Shown here in pieces: positions 1-8,507 of a stretch of DNA of 25,947 nucleotides. Positions within the stretch are counted from its first letter, which is position 1. Every line of letters starts with the position of its first letter. Made by a program: the position numbers and the translations under genes. This stretch comes from a virus. The stretch lies in IMG/VR virus record IMGVR_UViG_3300042344_000008, positions 1-25,947 of that record, one strand, 5' to 3'. The notes beneath the pieces were generated by a model that searched no databases, was not told where the DNA came from, and saw only the letters and a program-made list of their open reading frames with translations.

Positions 1-163
1 TACCGGAGCAACAGGAACAGTTGCGGTCCATGCTACCGCCACGCAGACAAGAGCGATAGACGAAGGCACTTACTACTATGATTTAGAAATTACCGCGCCC
101 ACCGGCGTAGTAACCCGATTAGTGCAAGGGCAGGTTGTTGTGAGTGCGGAAGTGACTCGATGA
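1..163 (+). CDS. Structural protein, C-terminal fragment (partial)
   Basis: The window opens inside this gene; the frame starts at base 2 and ends at TGA 161-163, giving 53 C-terminal residues. The fragment contains TYYYDLEITAPTG followed by VVTRLVQGQVVVSAEVTR. This G-x-Y-x-YDLE-I...G...L-x-G-x-V...EVT pattern is typical of short beta-rich phage proteins found next to tail fiber genes (an Ig-like or BppU-like fold is plausible). Its stop overlaps the next start (ATGA at 160-163), so the two are translationally coupled. The N-terminus is outside the window, so the exact role cannot be given. Confidence 0.6.
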   Translation, partial: TGATGTVAVHATATQTRAIDEGTYYYDLEITAPTGVVTRLVQGQVVVSAEVTR

Positions 164-450
164 GCGAAGATGTAATAGTAGTTCAACCGGTAATCAATCA
201 GATTACTGTCGCAGCTCCGGGTCCGCAAGGTCCGGCTGGAGCCTTCACGCCAAGCGATATCGCTTATACGCATACGCAATCAGTATCAAGTGCGACATGG
301 ACCATAAATCATAATCTAGGCTTCCAACCGGTAGCAGTTGTATTAGACTCTGCCGGAACTCAATGCGAAGGCGCTATTTCTTACCCAAGCGTTAATCAAA
401 TGGTGATAACCTTTACAGGTGCTTTCACCGGCGTAGCATACATAGTTTAG
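160..450 (+). CDS. Small tail-fiber-like protein with HNLG domain
   Basis: This 96-residue protein has a short collagen-like piece (GPQGPAG near residue 22) and a beta-rich C-terminal half beginning around residue 38, with the motif WTINHNLGFQPVAVV. The same type of domain closes the neighbouring 478-residue fiber (TITHNLNTRDVIVSV). Such HNLG domains occur in many phage fibers and baseplate appendages. It is coupled by an ATGA overlap to the gene before and lies 10 bases before the next ATG, which has its own GGAG site. It is probably a virion appendage or fiber-tip component. I do not recognise a specific family. Confidence 0.6.
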   Translation: MSEDVIVVQPVINQITVAAPGPQGPAGAFTPSDIAYTHTQSVSSATWTINHNLGFQPVAVVLDSAGTQCEGAISYPSVNQMVITFTGAFTGVAYIV

Positions 451-460
451 GAGAACACAC

Positions 461-1897
461 ATGGCACGCAAGTTTCTAGTTTCAATAGATTTAAGCAAGA
501 ACGAATTACAGAACGCGGCAATACAGAACCTTGCTTCGGCTCCTGCTGCTCCTGCCACCGGGCAGATTTACTTCAACACAGTTGATGCTGCGCTTTATAT
601 CTACAATGGAACGCGTTGGGAAATTGCCGGTAACGCAATTCTTTCCGGGCTGCTTGCTTCTCGACCATTGGCAAACGCGGTAGATGCTGGAACTATTTTT
701 TATGCTACCGACACTTATCTTTTTTATTACTCAGACGGATCTACTTGGACACAGACAAACGCGTTCGGAACCGTAACTGCGCAAACTTCTTATGGTGCTT
801 CTAGTGGTAACGGATCCGCGACTACTTATGCTCGCGCAGATCACACTCACGGAACTCCGGCACTCGGAACTTCAACGCCAAACGCAATTTCCGGAGCAGC
901 TGGAGCAGCTGGATCCGCGAGCGTTCCTTCGAAAGAAGATCACACACACGCTTTCACGCCAAGTCAAGATCTCAACATGCAAGGCTTCAAACTCGGCAAC
1001 TTGGCAACACCAACAGTAAGCACAGACGCAGCTACTAAGCAATATGTTGATGATGTTGCGCAAGGTCTAAATATTCACGCAGCTTCCTATGCCGCAACTA
1101 CCGCTAACCTTAACGCGACTTATAGCAACGGCACTAGCGGCGTAGGAGCAACATTAACTAACGCTGGAACGCAAGCTGCTTTCACTACTGACGGCACAAC
1201 GCCTTCGGTCAATGATCGTATTCTTGTAAAAAATCAAACTACTACTTCTCAAAATGGTATTTACACACTTACCACAGTAGGTAGCGGATCTGTAAACTGG
1301 GTGCTTACTCGCGCAACCGACTTCGACACCGCAGTAGAGATCGCCGGCGGTGACTTTACTTTCGTAGATAACGGAACACTTAACGCCAATACAGGCTGGG
1401 TAAATGTTGATGAAGTAACAACAGTAGGCACAGATCCTATTGAGTTTCAACAGTTCTCCGGCGCTGGAACTTATACTGCTTCCAACGGCGTATTACTCAC
1501 CGGAACTAACTTTACTTTCGCCCCTAGATCCGGATACGGCTTACAAACAGGAGCAAGCGGCGCAGAAATCAAACTCGCTACTACTTCCGGACTTAATCTA
1601 TCTTCTGATCTAGCAGTAGGCGCTGGTAATGGTATTTCAGTTCTTACCAACACAGTAGCCATTGACTCAGCAGTAGTCGTAAGTAAGTACGCAGCCAATG
1701 TCGGTGACGGATCTGCTACTTCTTACACAATCACACATAACCTAAATACTCGTGATGTAATAGTAAGCGTCTATGAAGCAAGCGGATCATACGCAGAAGT
1801 AGTTTGCGATGTTTTGCATGCTACCGCCAATACTGTTACGCTCGCATTCTCTGTTGCCCCTACACTCAATCAATATCGAGTAGTCATACACGCATAG
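461..1897 (+). CDS. Tail fiber / minor tail protein
   Basis: This 478-residue protein is low in Cys and rich in Thr, Ala, Gly and Asn, as fibers are. From the N-terminus it shows MARKFLVSIDLSKNELQNA, a beta unit with GQIYFNTVDAALYIYNG, two DHTH repeats (around residues 126 and 160, the ARADHTHG type common in fibers), then an NMQGFKLGNLATPT...KQYVDDVAQGL segment characteristic of phage fiber shafts. A long beta domain follows (INDRILVKNQ-like element near residue 250), and the protein ends in an HNL-type domain shared with the gene upstream. It sits upstream of the portal rather than beside the main fiber cluster at 16444-21839. Fiber class is well supported; the receptor is unknown. Confidence 0.8.
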   Translation: MARKFLVSIDLSKNELQNAAIQNLASAPAAPATGQIYFNTVDAALYIYNGTRWEIAGNAILSGLLASRPLANAVDAGTIFYATDTYLFYYSDGSTWTQTNAFGTVTAQTSYGASSGNGSATTYARADHTHGTPALGTSTPNAISGAAGAAGSASVPSKEDHTHAFTPSQDLNMQGFKLGNLATPTVSTDAATKQYVDDVAQGLNIHAASYAATTANLNATYSNGTSGVGATLTNAGTQAAFTTDGTTPSVNDRILVKNQTTTSQNGIYTLTTVGSGSVNWVLTRATDFDTAVEIAGGDFTFVDNGTLNANTGWVNVDEVTTVGTDPIEFQQFSGAGTYTASNGVLLTGTNFTFAPRSGYGLQTGASGAEIKLATTSGLNLSSDLAVGAGNGISVLTNTVAIDSAVVVSKYAANVGDGSATSYTITHNLNTRDVIVSVYEASGSYAEVVCDVLHATANTVTLAFSVAPTLNQYRVVIHA

Positions 1898-1915
1898 TAA
1901 AAAAGGGAGATACAC

Positions 1916-3760
1916 ATGGGTCTTCGTGACCGTATCGCAAAGGCATTACTGGCTGGAGACTTAGACAAGAAGCCAAACCTGCCGGCTGGTGCTACTACCA
2001 TGTCGGAAAACGATATGCGTAACGCAGCTCTTAATCAGATTGCGCAGAACTACGGCAACTCGAACCCATTACCGCGTAACCCTTGGTTGAACATGGTTCC
2101 GTTCGGTCCGGGTATGCCGATTACTCCGGGAGCAATTAACCCTTTACGCCCTGACGGCAGACCGGATCCGCGCCGCTACGAATACCAAGTAGCGCAAAAC
2201 ATCAACATCACCGAAACACGCCTTGTTCCTTTTAAGACTCTGCGAGCTGCGGCAGATCAGATAGATATTTTGCGGCGTTGTATCGAAGTATTGAAGAGCA
2301 AGATTACTGGGCTGGATTGGGATATTGTTTTAGGAACAGACGCTTCCGAAAAGATCGCAGCAGAGTCCGGCGGGGATCATGTTCGCGCTATGGCGAAGGC
2401 TCGCCAAGAATATACCGATGAGATTAACCGCATTAGAACATTTTGGGAGAACCCGGATAAGGCAAACGGGCTTACCTTTTCGGATTGGTTAATGATTGCT
2501 TTAGAAGAGATCCTAGTTATTGACGCTTGGGCAGTTTGGCCACAAATGAGTGTCGGTGGAGATCTCTACGGCTTACAGATCCTTGACGGATCCACAATTA
2601 AGCCATTACTGGATGATCGCGGTATGCGCCCTATGCCGCCTAACTCAGCTTTCCAACAGATCCTATACGGCTTTCCACGCGCCGAATTTACTGCGAATGA
2701 CGATGATCCGAAGGCAGACGGCGAATTTACGGCTGATGACTTGGCTTATATGGTTCGTAATCGCCGCACAATTAGCGTATATGGGCAATCTCCAACCGAG
2801 CGAGCGCTACCCCTAGCCGATATTTACTTGCGCCGCCAACAATGGATTAGAGCCGAATACACAGACGGCGTATTGCCGGAGCTGATGTTCGAGACAGATG
2901 CTACTTGGGGAACTAATCCGGAGCTGCTACGCGCTTACGAAAATATCTTTAATGACGATCTATCCGGGCAAACCGAACAACGCAAGCGCGCTCGCTTATT
3001 GCCTAGCGGTATGAAGCCGGTTCAATACGAAGGCTATGGCGAGAAGTTCAAAGACACGCTCGATGATTACTTGATTACTTCGATTTGCGGACACTACGGA
3101 GTCCAACCGGCAGAAATCGGCTTTTCTCCTAAAGGCGGACTCGGTGGCGCTGGATTTGAAGAAGGTAGGGCTTCGAGCGCAGAAGCAATCGGTGCGCAAC
3201 CGCTTGTAAATTGGATCAACAGAATGCTAACTAATCTTTCTTACACTTATCTCGGTATGCCACGCGAATTAGAGTTTAGAATGATGACTTCTAAGCGACT
3301 AGATAACGAAGAAAACGCTCGCAAGGCTCAGATCGAAGTTACAAGCGCCGGTAAGACTATCAACGAACGCAGATCCGAAATGGGCTTGCCTTTACTAGAT
3401 ACTCCGCAAGCAGATATGCCGCTATTGGTTGGTGGCGCTGGGATTTATCTATTCTCACCTGACGGCATTATCAATGCTGCTGATGTTGTGAGCGCTCCGG
3501 CTCTTGCTGGACCCGAAGCAACTCCGTCAGCTCCGACTACGGAAGTAGGAGAGAAGCCGCAGGTAGAGCCAAGCGCTGAGCAAGAAGAAACAATAGAAGA
3601 AGAAGTCAAGGCATTTCTAAAATGGGCAAGTAAAGGCAAACGCGCTCGCCAATTTGAGTTCTATGAGATAGATCCGGTAGTAGGAGAAGCGTTAAATCGT
3701 TGCGCGTTCGAAGGAGATCTCGATACCGCTCGATCTATTGCTAAAGCGTATATCTCATGA
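1916..3760 (+). CDS. Portal protein
   Basis: This 614-residue protein forms the dodecameric ring at the capsid vertex through which DNA enters and leaves. Support comes from size, position directly before a Mu gpF-like head protein and the protease, and portal-like stretches such as ADQIDILRRCIEVLKSKITG and LDWDIVLG near residues 117-142, as in actinophage portals. The mid region has SICGHYGVQPAEIGFSPKGG, the usual portal segment, followed by a helical stem region. The C-terminal 100 residues contain an acidic stretch and a small FLKWASKGKRARQFEFYE domain that may face the capsid interior. GGGAGAT lies 6 bases before the ATG. The stop overlaps the next start (ATGA). Confidence 0.9.
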   Translation: MGLRDRIAKALLAGDLDKKPNLPAGATTMSENDMRNAALNQIAQNYGNSNPLPRNPWLNMVPFGPGMPITPGAINPLRPDGRPDPRRYEYQVAQNINITETRLVPFKTLRAAADQIDILRRCIEVLKSKITGLDWDIVLGTDASEKIAAESGGDHVRAMAKARQEYTDEINRIRTFWENPDKANGLTFSDWLMIALEEILVIDAWAVWPQMSVGGDLYGLQILDGSTIKPLLDDRGMRPMPPNSAFQQILYGFPRAEFTANDDDPKADGEFTADDLAYMVRNRRTISVYGQSPTERALPLADIYLRRQQWIRAEYTDGVLPELMFETDATWGTNPELLRAYENIFNDDLSGQTEQRKRARLLPSGMKPVQYEGYGEKFKDTLDDYLITSICGHYGVQPAEIGFSPKGGLGGAGFEEGRASSAEAIGAQPLVNWINRMLTNLSYTYLGMPRELEFRMMTSKRLDNEENARKAQIEVTSAGKTINERRSEMGLPLLDTPQADMPLLVGGAGIYLFSPDGIINAADVVSAPALAGPEATPSAPTTEVGEKPQVEPSAEQEETIEEEVKAFLKWASKGKRARQFEFYEIDPVVGEALNRCAFEGDLDTARSIAKAYIS

Positions 3761-4659
3761 TTTGGGGCGCTCATCAGGCAGACGGGCGCATAGCTGCGAA
3801 TAACGCTCGAAAGATCCGAGCTGCGTTGGGGCTGGAGATCAATGCCCGGCAAGTGTATGACCGCTATCTTGAAACTCAACCTACCGTAAGCGACAACATA
3901 GCCCAAGATCGAGCCAAAGCCCGCGCATGGGCGATGCTAAATGTCGGACTTAACGAAGACGCTTTATACCAAGTCTTATCTAGGCTATGGGCTGAAGGCG
4001 TGGTTACTGGATACGCGGCTGCGGAAGAACTGATAGCACAACTAGAACGCCGGAGATCTCGTAAGATCGCTAAAGAAAACACTTATATTGATTGGGCAAA
4101 CTGGAAGCCCGGTGACCTAGCTGCTGCGGCGCTGGTCCGACCTAAAGGCGCTTTAGCACGCTTACTGGAGCAAGCTGCGGTTAGCATTAGATCCTTAGCG
4201 AAAGAGACTTACAATGAACTCGGAACAGCAATTGCAGACTCTTTGGCGGTTGGCTTGTCTCCGGAACGCGCAGCCAAACTCATTAACGACAAGATCCGGA
4301 ACCCAAAGCGATCTCTTACTATTGCGATTACTGAACTTAACCGCGCTATGTCTGCCGCCGCAATCGAACGATACAGACAAGCCGAAATAGAATATATGGA
4401 GTGGTCGGTTAGCGATCCTTGCCCTATTTGTGCGCAGAACGCTGGTCAAGTAGTTCAAATGGGTGGAACATTCAACTCCGGATCTACGCAACCGCCCGCA
4501 CACCCAAATTGTCGATGTGTTTTATTACCGGTAATTCCGGAGTATGACGATAACGGGGTCATAGATGTCGCGCCTAAAACTGCTAAGATTACTGCCCAAG
4601 ATCTTGCTCGATTAGACGCAGCTCTTGAAAACATAGAAATAGAGTGGGTGAATTTATAG
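3757..4659 (+). CDS. Minor head protein, Mu gpF / SPP1 gp7-like
   Basis: This 300-residue head-morphogenesis protein follows the portal with a 4-base overlap. The N-terminal 170 residues are mostly helical. The C-terminal domain carries the family's metal-binding signature: CPIC (Cys222 and Cys225), about 23 residues, then HPNCRC (His249, Cys252, Cys254). In SPP1 the homologue gp7 binds the portal and a few copies enter the capsid, acting during assembly or DNA ejection. The portal-gpF-protease order is the standard arrangement. The stop TAG shares its last base with the GTG chosen as the next start. Confidence 0.88.
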   Translation: MIWGAHQADGRIAANNARKIRAALGLEINARQVYDRYLETQPTVSDNIAQDRAKARAWAMLNVGLNEDALYQVLSRLWAEGVVTGYAAAEELIAQLERRRSRKIAKENTYIDWANWKPGDLAAAALVRPKGALARLLEQAAVSIRSLAKETYNELGTAIADSLAVGLSPERAAKLINDKIRNPKRSLTIAITELNRAMSAAAIERYRQAEIEYMEWSVSDPCPICAQNAGQVVQMGGTFNSGSTQPPAHPNCRCVLLPVIPEYDDNGVIDVAPKTAKITAQDLARLDAALENIEIEWVNL

Positions 4660-6752
4660 TGGCAGACAGTTTTGTTCCACCCGCCGGAGCTGCTGCTGCT
4701 GCGAAACGCGCTATCAAATGGATCGAAGAAGGTAAGGCTGGATCCGGATTTACTTCTACGGGTAGAACTCGCGCAGGACAGATTGCCCGCCGCGAAGCAA
4801 TCAGTAGAGATACGGTTATGCGTATGGTGTCGTTCTTTGCGCGACATGAGCCGGATAAAAAGGCAGAAGGCTTTAGCGCCGGAGAAAAAGGTTATCCTTC
4901 TCCCGGTAGAGTTGCGTGGGATGCTTGGGGTGGAGATGCTGGAAGATCTTGGGCCAATAGAACTGCTGAGTCAATTAGAAATAAGGAGAAAGCACCAATG
5001 ACCGATTTAACTACTTCGTATTTTGCGATTGAGAAGGCAGATCGAAACGCTGACGGAACACTTATGGTGTATGGCAAGGCTACCGATGACTCAGTTGATA
5101 TAGATCAACAAATTTGTGACGCTTCTTGGCTGGACCGCGCTATGCCTGATTGGTTTAAGACCGGCGGCAACATTCGCGAACAACATAGTTCTATCGCAGC
5201 TGGAGTTGCGAAAGAATATGAAGCCAAATCAGACGGGCATTATATTCGAGCGCTGGTCGTAGATCCGATCTCAGTTCGCAAAGTAGAAACCGGCGTTCTT
5301 AAAGGCTTCTCTATCGGTATTAAGAACCCACGCGTAGCCCGCGACAACAAGGCTGCCAACGGAAGAATTATTGACGGGCAAATTGTAGAAGTATCGCTAG
5401 TGGATCGCCCTGCTAATCCGAACTGCCAATTAGTTCTTGCTAAATCAACTTCCGCAGACTCAACTCTAATTATGGTAGAAGATCTAATAGAGAAGAAGGA
5501 AGAGCCGGATTACGAAAGTATCAATGTCGGTGGCGCTGGATCCGAACCCGCAGATAAAGAACTCTATAACCGCGTTAAGGCAGAAGCCAAGGATAAGTTC
5601 GATGTTTATCCTTCTGCGGTAGCCAACGCATGGGTAGTCCGAGAGTATAAAAAGCGCGGCGGTAAGTATAAGAAAAAGACTAAGAAGAGCCTTACTAAGT
5701 GCTTAGAGTGCGGTTGTAATCAACCCGAAGTAAGCCATGGCGGCGGTCCAACACTATTGCCTGACGGCACTATTACCGCACACATGAGTACTGCCGACAT
5801 TATTTCCCCTACGGAAACACCAAAGTTTGCCCTACAATCAGACAGTAATCTATCGACAGGAGCGGATCCAATGGAGCAGGTTAAAGAAATATTAGATCTT
5901 TCCGCCGCCTACAAGAACGCAGACCTGCTAAAGTTCGACAAGAAGACATACGACACGGCGCGTACGGCTCTCGCTCAACTCATTGCTATCGAAGCAGAAG
6001 AAATGGGCGCTGGATCGAACGAAGAAATGTCGTTACAACATTTACTATCCGCAGTACATCACCTTTTTGCTTGGTACGAAGGTGAAGAAGCAGAAGGAGA
6101 GATCATGCAGGAGACAGAAATCGAAATGGCTGCTGGAGCCGATAAGAAAGATATGAAGCCAAAAAAGGGCGAATCACTTAAAGAGTTTAAAGCCCGTTGC
6201 AAAGAAGTCGGCATGAGCGACAAAGAAGCAATCGAATGCTTCGACAAATACATGGCGGCAGATAAAATGGAAGACGAAGATAAACCGGCTAAGAAAAAAA
6301 CCGACAAAGAAGATGACGAAAAGAAAACCGGTCATAAGTCGGTAGAGTCCGAAGACGCAGCTCCGGAAGCAGTAGAACCGGATGTCGTAGAAGAAGAAAA
6401 AGATAATTCTGATGATGATAAGTCAGCAGATGTAGAAGCCATAATCGAGCAAGTGGTAAAGAGTGCAACCGAGTCTCTACGCAAAGAGATTGCTGACTTA
6501 GTGACCGCAACAAAGGCGGCACAAGAGAAAGCATCTACGCTGGAATCCGAGTTGGCTATTGCCAAATCTCTCGCGGTGGCTGGTGGTCCGAAACGAACAG
6601 GACACTCAGTTGAGCAATCAACAGATTTACTGGTTAAGGCTGCCAATTACAAAGCGAAAGCAAACGCAACAACCGACCCAACACTAGCCCAAGGCTACAA
6701 GCAGCTCGCGCAAGAATTCTTCGCAAAAGCAGCCGAAGCCAACAAGCAGTAA
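4659..6752 (+). CDS. Prohead protease-scaffold polyprotein
   Basis: From GTG 4659 this is 697 residues in three parts. Residues 1-113 are an N-terminal domain (RAIKWIEEGKAGSGFTSTGR, ARHEPDKKAEGF, GRVAWDAWGGDAG) that I associate with actinophage capsid proteases. Residues 114 to about 270 are an S78 / HK97 gp4-type serine protease: EQHSSIAAG (His176), GFSIGIK (Ser218) and IVEVSLVDRPANP (Glu244) match its catalytic pattern. A basic KRGGKYKKKTKKS segment and a CLECGC motif follow, then from residue 405 an acidic, Lys/Glu-rich coiled-coil region that resembles a scaffold. GTG 4644 is an alternative start but would overlap the previous gene further. Two internal in-frame starts with strong ribosome sites are listed separately. 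It precedes the major capsid gene, as expected. Confidence 0.85.
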   Translation: MADSFVPPAGAAAAAKRAIKWIEEGKAGSGFTSTGRTRAGQIARREAISRDTVMRMVSFFARHEPDKKAEGFSAGEKGYPSPGRVAWDAWGGDAGRSWANRTAESIRNKEKAPMTDLTTSYFAIEKADRNADGTLMVYGKATDDSVDIDQQICDASWLDRAMPDWFKTGGNIREQHSSIAAGVAKEYEAKSDGHYIRALVVDPISVRKVETGVLKGFSIGIKNPRVARDNKAANGRIIDGQIVEVSLVDRPANPNCQLVLAKSTSADSTLIMVEDLIEKKEEPDYESINVGGAGSEPADKELYNRVKAEAKDKFDVYPSAVANAWVVREYKKRGGKYKKKTKKSLTKCLECGCNQPEVSHGGGPTLLPDGTITAHMSTADIISPTETPKFALQSDSNLSTGADPMEQVKEILDLSAAYKNADLLKFDKKTYDTARTALAQLIAIEAEEMGAGSNEEMSLQHLLSAVHHLFAWYEGEEAEGEIMQETEIEMAAGADKKDMKPKKGESLKEFKARCKEVGMSDKEAIECFDKYMAADKMEDEDKPAKKKTDKEDDEKKTGHKSVESEDAAPEAVEPDVVEEEKDNSDDDKSADVEAIIEQVVKSATESLRKEIADLVTATKAAQEKASTLESELAIAKSLAVAGGPKRTGHSVEQSTDLLVKAANYKAKANATTDPTLAQGYKQLAQEFFAKAAEANKQ
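4983..5000 (+). promoter_or_regulatory. Internal ribosome site and in-frame ATG for the protease
   Basis: AAGGAG at 4983-4988 lies 9 bases before ATG 4998, in the same frame as the polyprotein. Initiation here would yield MTDLTTSYFAIEK, beginning exactly where the S78 protease fold should begin. This Shine-Dalgarno match is better than that of the upstream GTG at 4659. The product would be 584 residues. That it is used is inference. Confidence 0.6.
5858..5873 (+). promoter_or_regulatory. Internal ribosome site and in-frame ATG for the scaffold
   Basis: AGGAG at 5858-5862 is 8 bases upstream of ATG 5871, again in frame. It would start a separate 293-residue protein, MEQVKEILDLSAAYKN..., covering the acidic coiled-coil region only. 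Lambda gpC/Nu3 is the established precedent for a scaffold made from an internal start within the protease gene. Use of this start here is inference. Confidence 0.6.
5871..6752 (+). CDS. Nested capsid scaffold protein (predicted)
   Basis: This is the in-frame C-terminal product expected from ATG 5871, 293 residues. It is helical and highly charged: an N-terminal helical region (KEILDLSAAYKNADLLKFDK), a region resembling a helix-rich domain to about residue 145, an acidic linker (EEEKDNSDDDKSADVEA), then a long coiled coil (EQVVKSATESLRKEIADLV through ELAIAKSLAVAGG). Scaffolds of tailed phages are typically acidic, elongated coiled coils that co-assemble with the capsid protein and are degraded by the protease. 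It ends 20 bases before the major capsid gene. Independent expression is not proven. Confidence 0.55.
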   Translation: MEQVKEILDLSAAYKNADLLKFDKKTYDTARTALAQLIAIEAEEMGAGSNEEMSLQHLLSAVHHLFAWYEGEEAEGEIMQETEIEMAAGADKKDMKPKKGESLKEFKARCKEVGMSDKEAIECFDKYMAADKMEDEDKPAKKKTDKEDDEKKTGHKSVESEDAAPEAVEPDVVEEEKDNSDDDKSADVEAIIEQVVKSATESLRKEIADLVTATKAAQEKASTLESELAIAKSLAVAGGPKRTGHSVEQSTDLLVKAANYKAKANATTDPTLAQGYKQLAQEFFAKAAEANKQ

Positions 6753-6772
6753 AGACGAAAGGAAACACAAAC

Positions 6773-8440
6773 ATGGCGGAAATGCCACGCGCAACCGATC
6801 TGTTTGGTGACGCTTCTCCAAGAGAAGCCGCAGAGCGCCACGAAGAATACTTAGGAGAACTTAATAAGTCTCTTGCTAATTCTTCAAGCGTTCCCGGACA
6901 AACACCAACACAAGATCCGCTTGCTGCTATGGAAGCACTAGCTGCTACCAAATCACTTACCCCTGACGCGCTCGCTGGACTACAAAACGCGCTATCAGCA
7001 CAAAGAGTTGCTATGCAAGAGATCCAAAAGGATATTACTCTTACTAGCCCACTCTCAACATCCTTCGCAGCCTTCGATCTCGAAGCACCTGCTAAGTTGC
7101 TCACTCCACGCCCAACACCACTTCGTAACCGCATTCCGCGTAAGAAGGGCGTTGGTACCTCACACCGCGTCAAGAGAATTCTTGGCTACACCGGTACCGG
7201 TACTGGCGGCGTAGGAAATACTTGGCCGGGAATTACTGAGTCAAGCACCGCAACATTCGGATCTATCAACTATGAGCGCGGTCCAAAGATCTCGTACTCA
7301 GCAGATGATCTAGTATTGCCATACAACTCATACTCTCTATCAGATAGCGTGTCATTTGACGCTAACTTCTCAGGTTTGGGTTATCAGGATCTCCGTCAGC
7401 TATCAAGCACATCCACTCTATACGCAACAATGCTTATGGAAGAAAGAATGATGCTTATGGCACGCGGAACCGCAAGCGGTTACTCAGGCGCTCTCACAGC
7501 TCCTACCTTTACCCTTGCTTCTCCTGTTGCTTCCGGATCTCAGACTGCTCTCGCAGCTAATACCTACTATGTGAATGTCACCGCTGACGCTGGTATTTCC
7601 GGCAACGGCTTTGGTGAGTCAATCGTAGGAACAGAAGCAAGCACCGCAGTAGCATCCGGCGATGTTCTAACAATCACAGTATCTACTGCGGTTGCTGGAG
7701 CGCTTGGCTATAACATTTATGTTGGTACCGCAACAGGTAACGCCAATGTGAAGTATCAGGGAACTCTAAAGGGAACAGGAACCTTCACAATTCAAGGCGC
7801 TACTGCTACCGGTCTAACTGGAAATAACGCAGCTTTCACTACATCAGGAGCAGCCGCAACCCGCGCAGCAGCAGATACTTCTGCTTACTCAACCGGTTAT
7901 GACGGAATTCTCCCAACAGTATTGGGCGCAAACTCCGGTTACAACAACTCAATCAACTCCACTTTCAGCACCGCTAATCCGGGCAGCGAGTTCCAAACAG
8001 TATTCGCTTCGCTCTATCAGTCAGTTAAGGCTGATCCGGACCTAGTATTGCTAAACGGAAATGATCGTAAGCAGCTCTCTGACGCAATCAAGAGTGGATC
8101 TACCGCTAACTATCGCTTGGTCATTAATGATCCGGGCGAAGGCGGAACAACATACGGATCTATTGTTACTGGACTTCAGAACGAAGTTACCGGTAAGGCA
8201 GTAGATCTTATGGTTCATCCTTGGCTAAATCAGGGTGTGGCTCCGGTCCTATCCTTTACTCTGCCAATCCCTGATACCGAAGTGTCCGATGTTTGGGCTA
8301 ACTTCTTAGTTCAGGATTACATGGGTATTCAATGGCCTGTAACTCAGTTCAGTTACGACTTCTCAACTTACTTCCGTGGCACTTTCTTCTGTACCGCTCC
8401 TGCTTGGAACGGCGCAGTATCAGGAATTATCAACGCATAA
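6773..8440 (+). CDS. Major capsid protein with beta-rich insertion
   Basis: At 555 residues this is larger than a simple HK97-fold capsid protein. The first 95 residues are helical and could be a delta domain or scaffold-like part removed by the protease. The core has TPLRNRIPRKKGVGTSHRVK, ISYSADDLVLPYNSYSLSDS and ERMMLMARGTASGYSGAL, which resembles actinophage HK97-fold capsids. Residues about 240-350 are a Thr/Ala/Gly-rich beta segment (ANTYYVNVTADAG, LGYNIYVGTATGN) that looks like an inserted Ig- or fibronectin-like domain. After it the core resumes (ADPDLVLLNGNDRKQLSDAI, then YDFSTYFRGTFFC). AAAGGAAAC precedes the ATG. A terminator follows directly. Confidence 0.9.
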   Translation: MAEMPRATDLFGDASPREAAERHEEYLGELNKSLANSSSVPGQTPTQDPLAAMEALAATKSLTPDALAGLQNALSAQRVAMQEIQKDITLTSPLSTSFAAFDLEAPAKLLTPRPTPLRNRIPRKKGVGTSHRVKRILGYTGTGTGGVGNTWPGITESSTATFGSINYERGPKISYSADDLVLPYNSYSLSDSVSFDANFSGLGYQDLRQLSSTSTLYATMLMEERMMLMARGTASGYSGALTAPTFTLASPVASGSQTALAANTYYVNVTADAGISGNGFGESIVGTEASTAVASGDVLTITVSTAVAGALGYNIYVGTATGNANVKYQGTLKGTGTFTIQGATATGLTGNNAAFTTSGAAATRAAADTSAYSTGYDGILPTVLGANSGYNNSINSTFSTANPGSEFQTVFASLYQSVKADPDLVLLNGNDRKQLSDAIKSGSTANYRLVINDPGEGGTTYGSIVTGLQNEVTGKAVDLMVHPWLNQGVAPVLSFTLPIPDTEVSDVWANFLVQDYMGIQWPVTQFSYDFSTYFRGTFFCTAPAWNGAVSGIINA

Positions 8441-8452
8441 GTAAGGCAATAG

Positions 8453-8489
8453 GGGGCGCGACACATTTGAACAGTCGCGCCCCTTATTT
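8453..8489 (+). terminator. Rho-independent terminator after the capsid gene
   Basis: GGGGCGCGAC (8453-8462) pairs perfectly with GTCGCGCCCC (8474-8483) over a loop of 11 bases, followed by TTATTTC. The T tract is short, so it may terminate only partly, letting some transcripts reach the connector genes. Placement after the most abundant protein's gene fits a role in setting expression ratios. Confidence 0.7.
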
Positions 8490-8507
8490 CAGTTATCGGG
8501 GGCATAT

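Noticed and set aside
801-960. Repeated GATCACAC-type DNA near 839 and 940 as regulatory repeats
   Set aside because: They encode the DHTH repeats of the fiber protein and are explained by protein repetition.
4644-4658. GTG 4644 as start of the protease-scaffold gene
   Set aside because: It would add only five residues and a longer overlap; GTG 4659 overlapping the previous stop fits the coupling style of this genome. It cannot be fully excluded.
6634-7173. Long reading frame (179 residues) on the - strand
   Set aside because: It lies opposite the end of the scaffold and the start of the capsid gene, has a low-complexity Ser/Arg/Leu composition and no plausible ribosome site; a shadow of strong codon bias.
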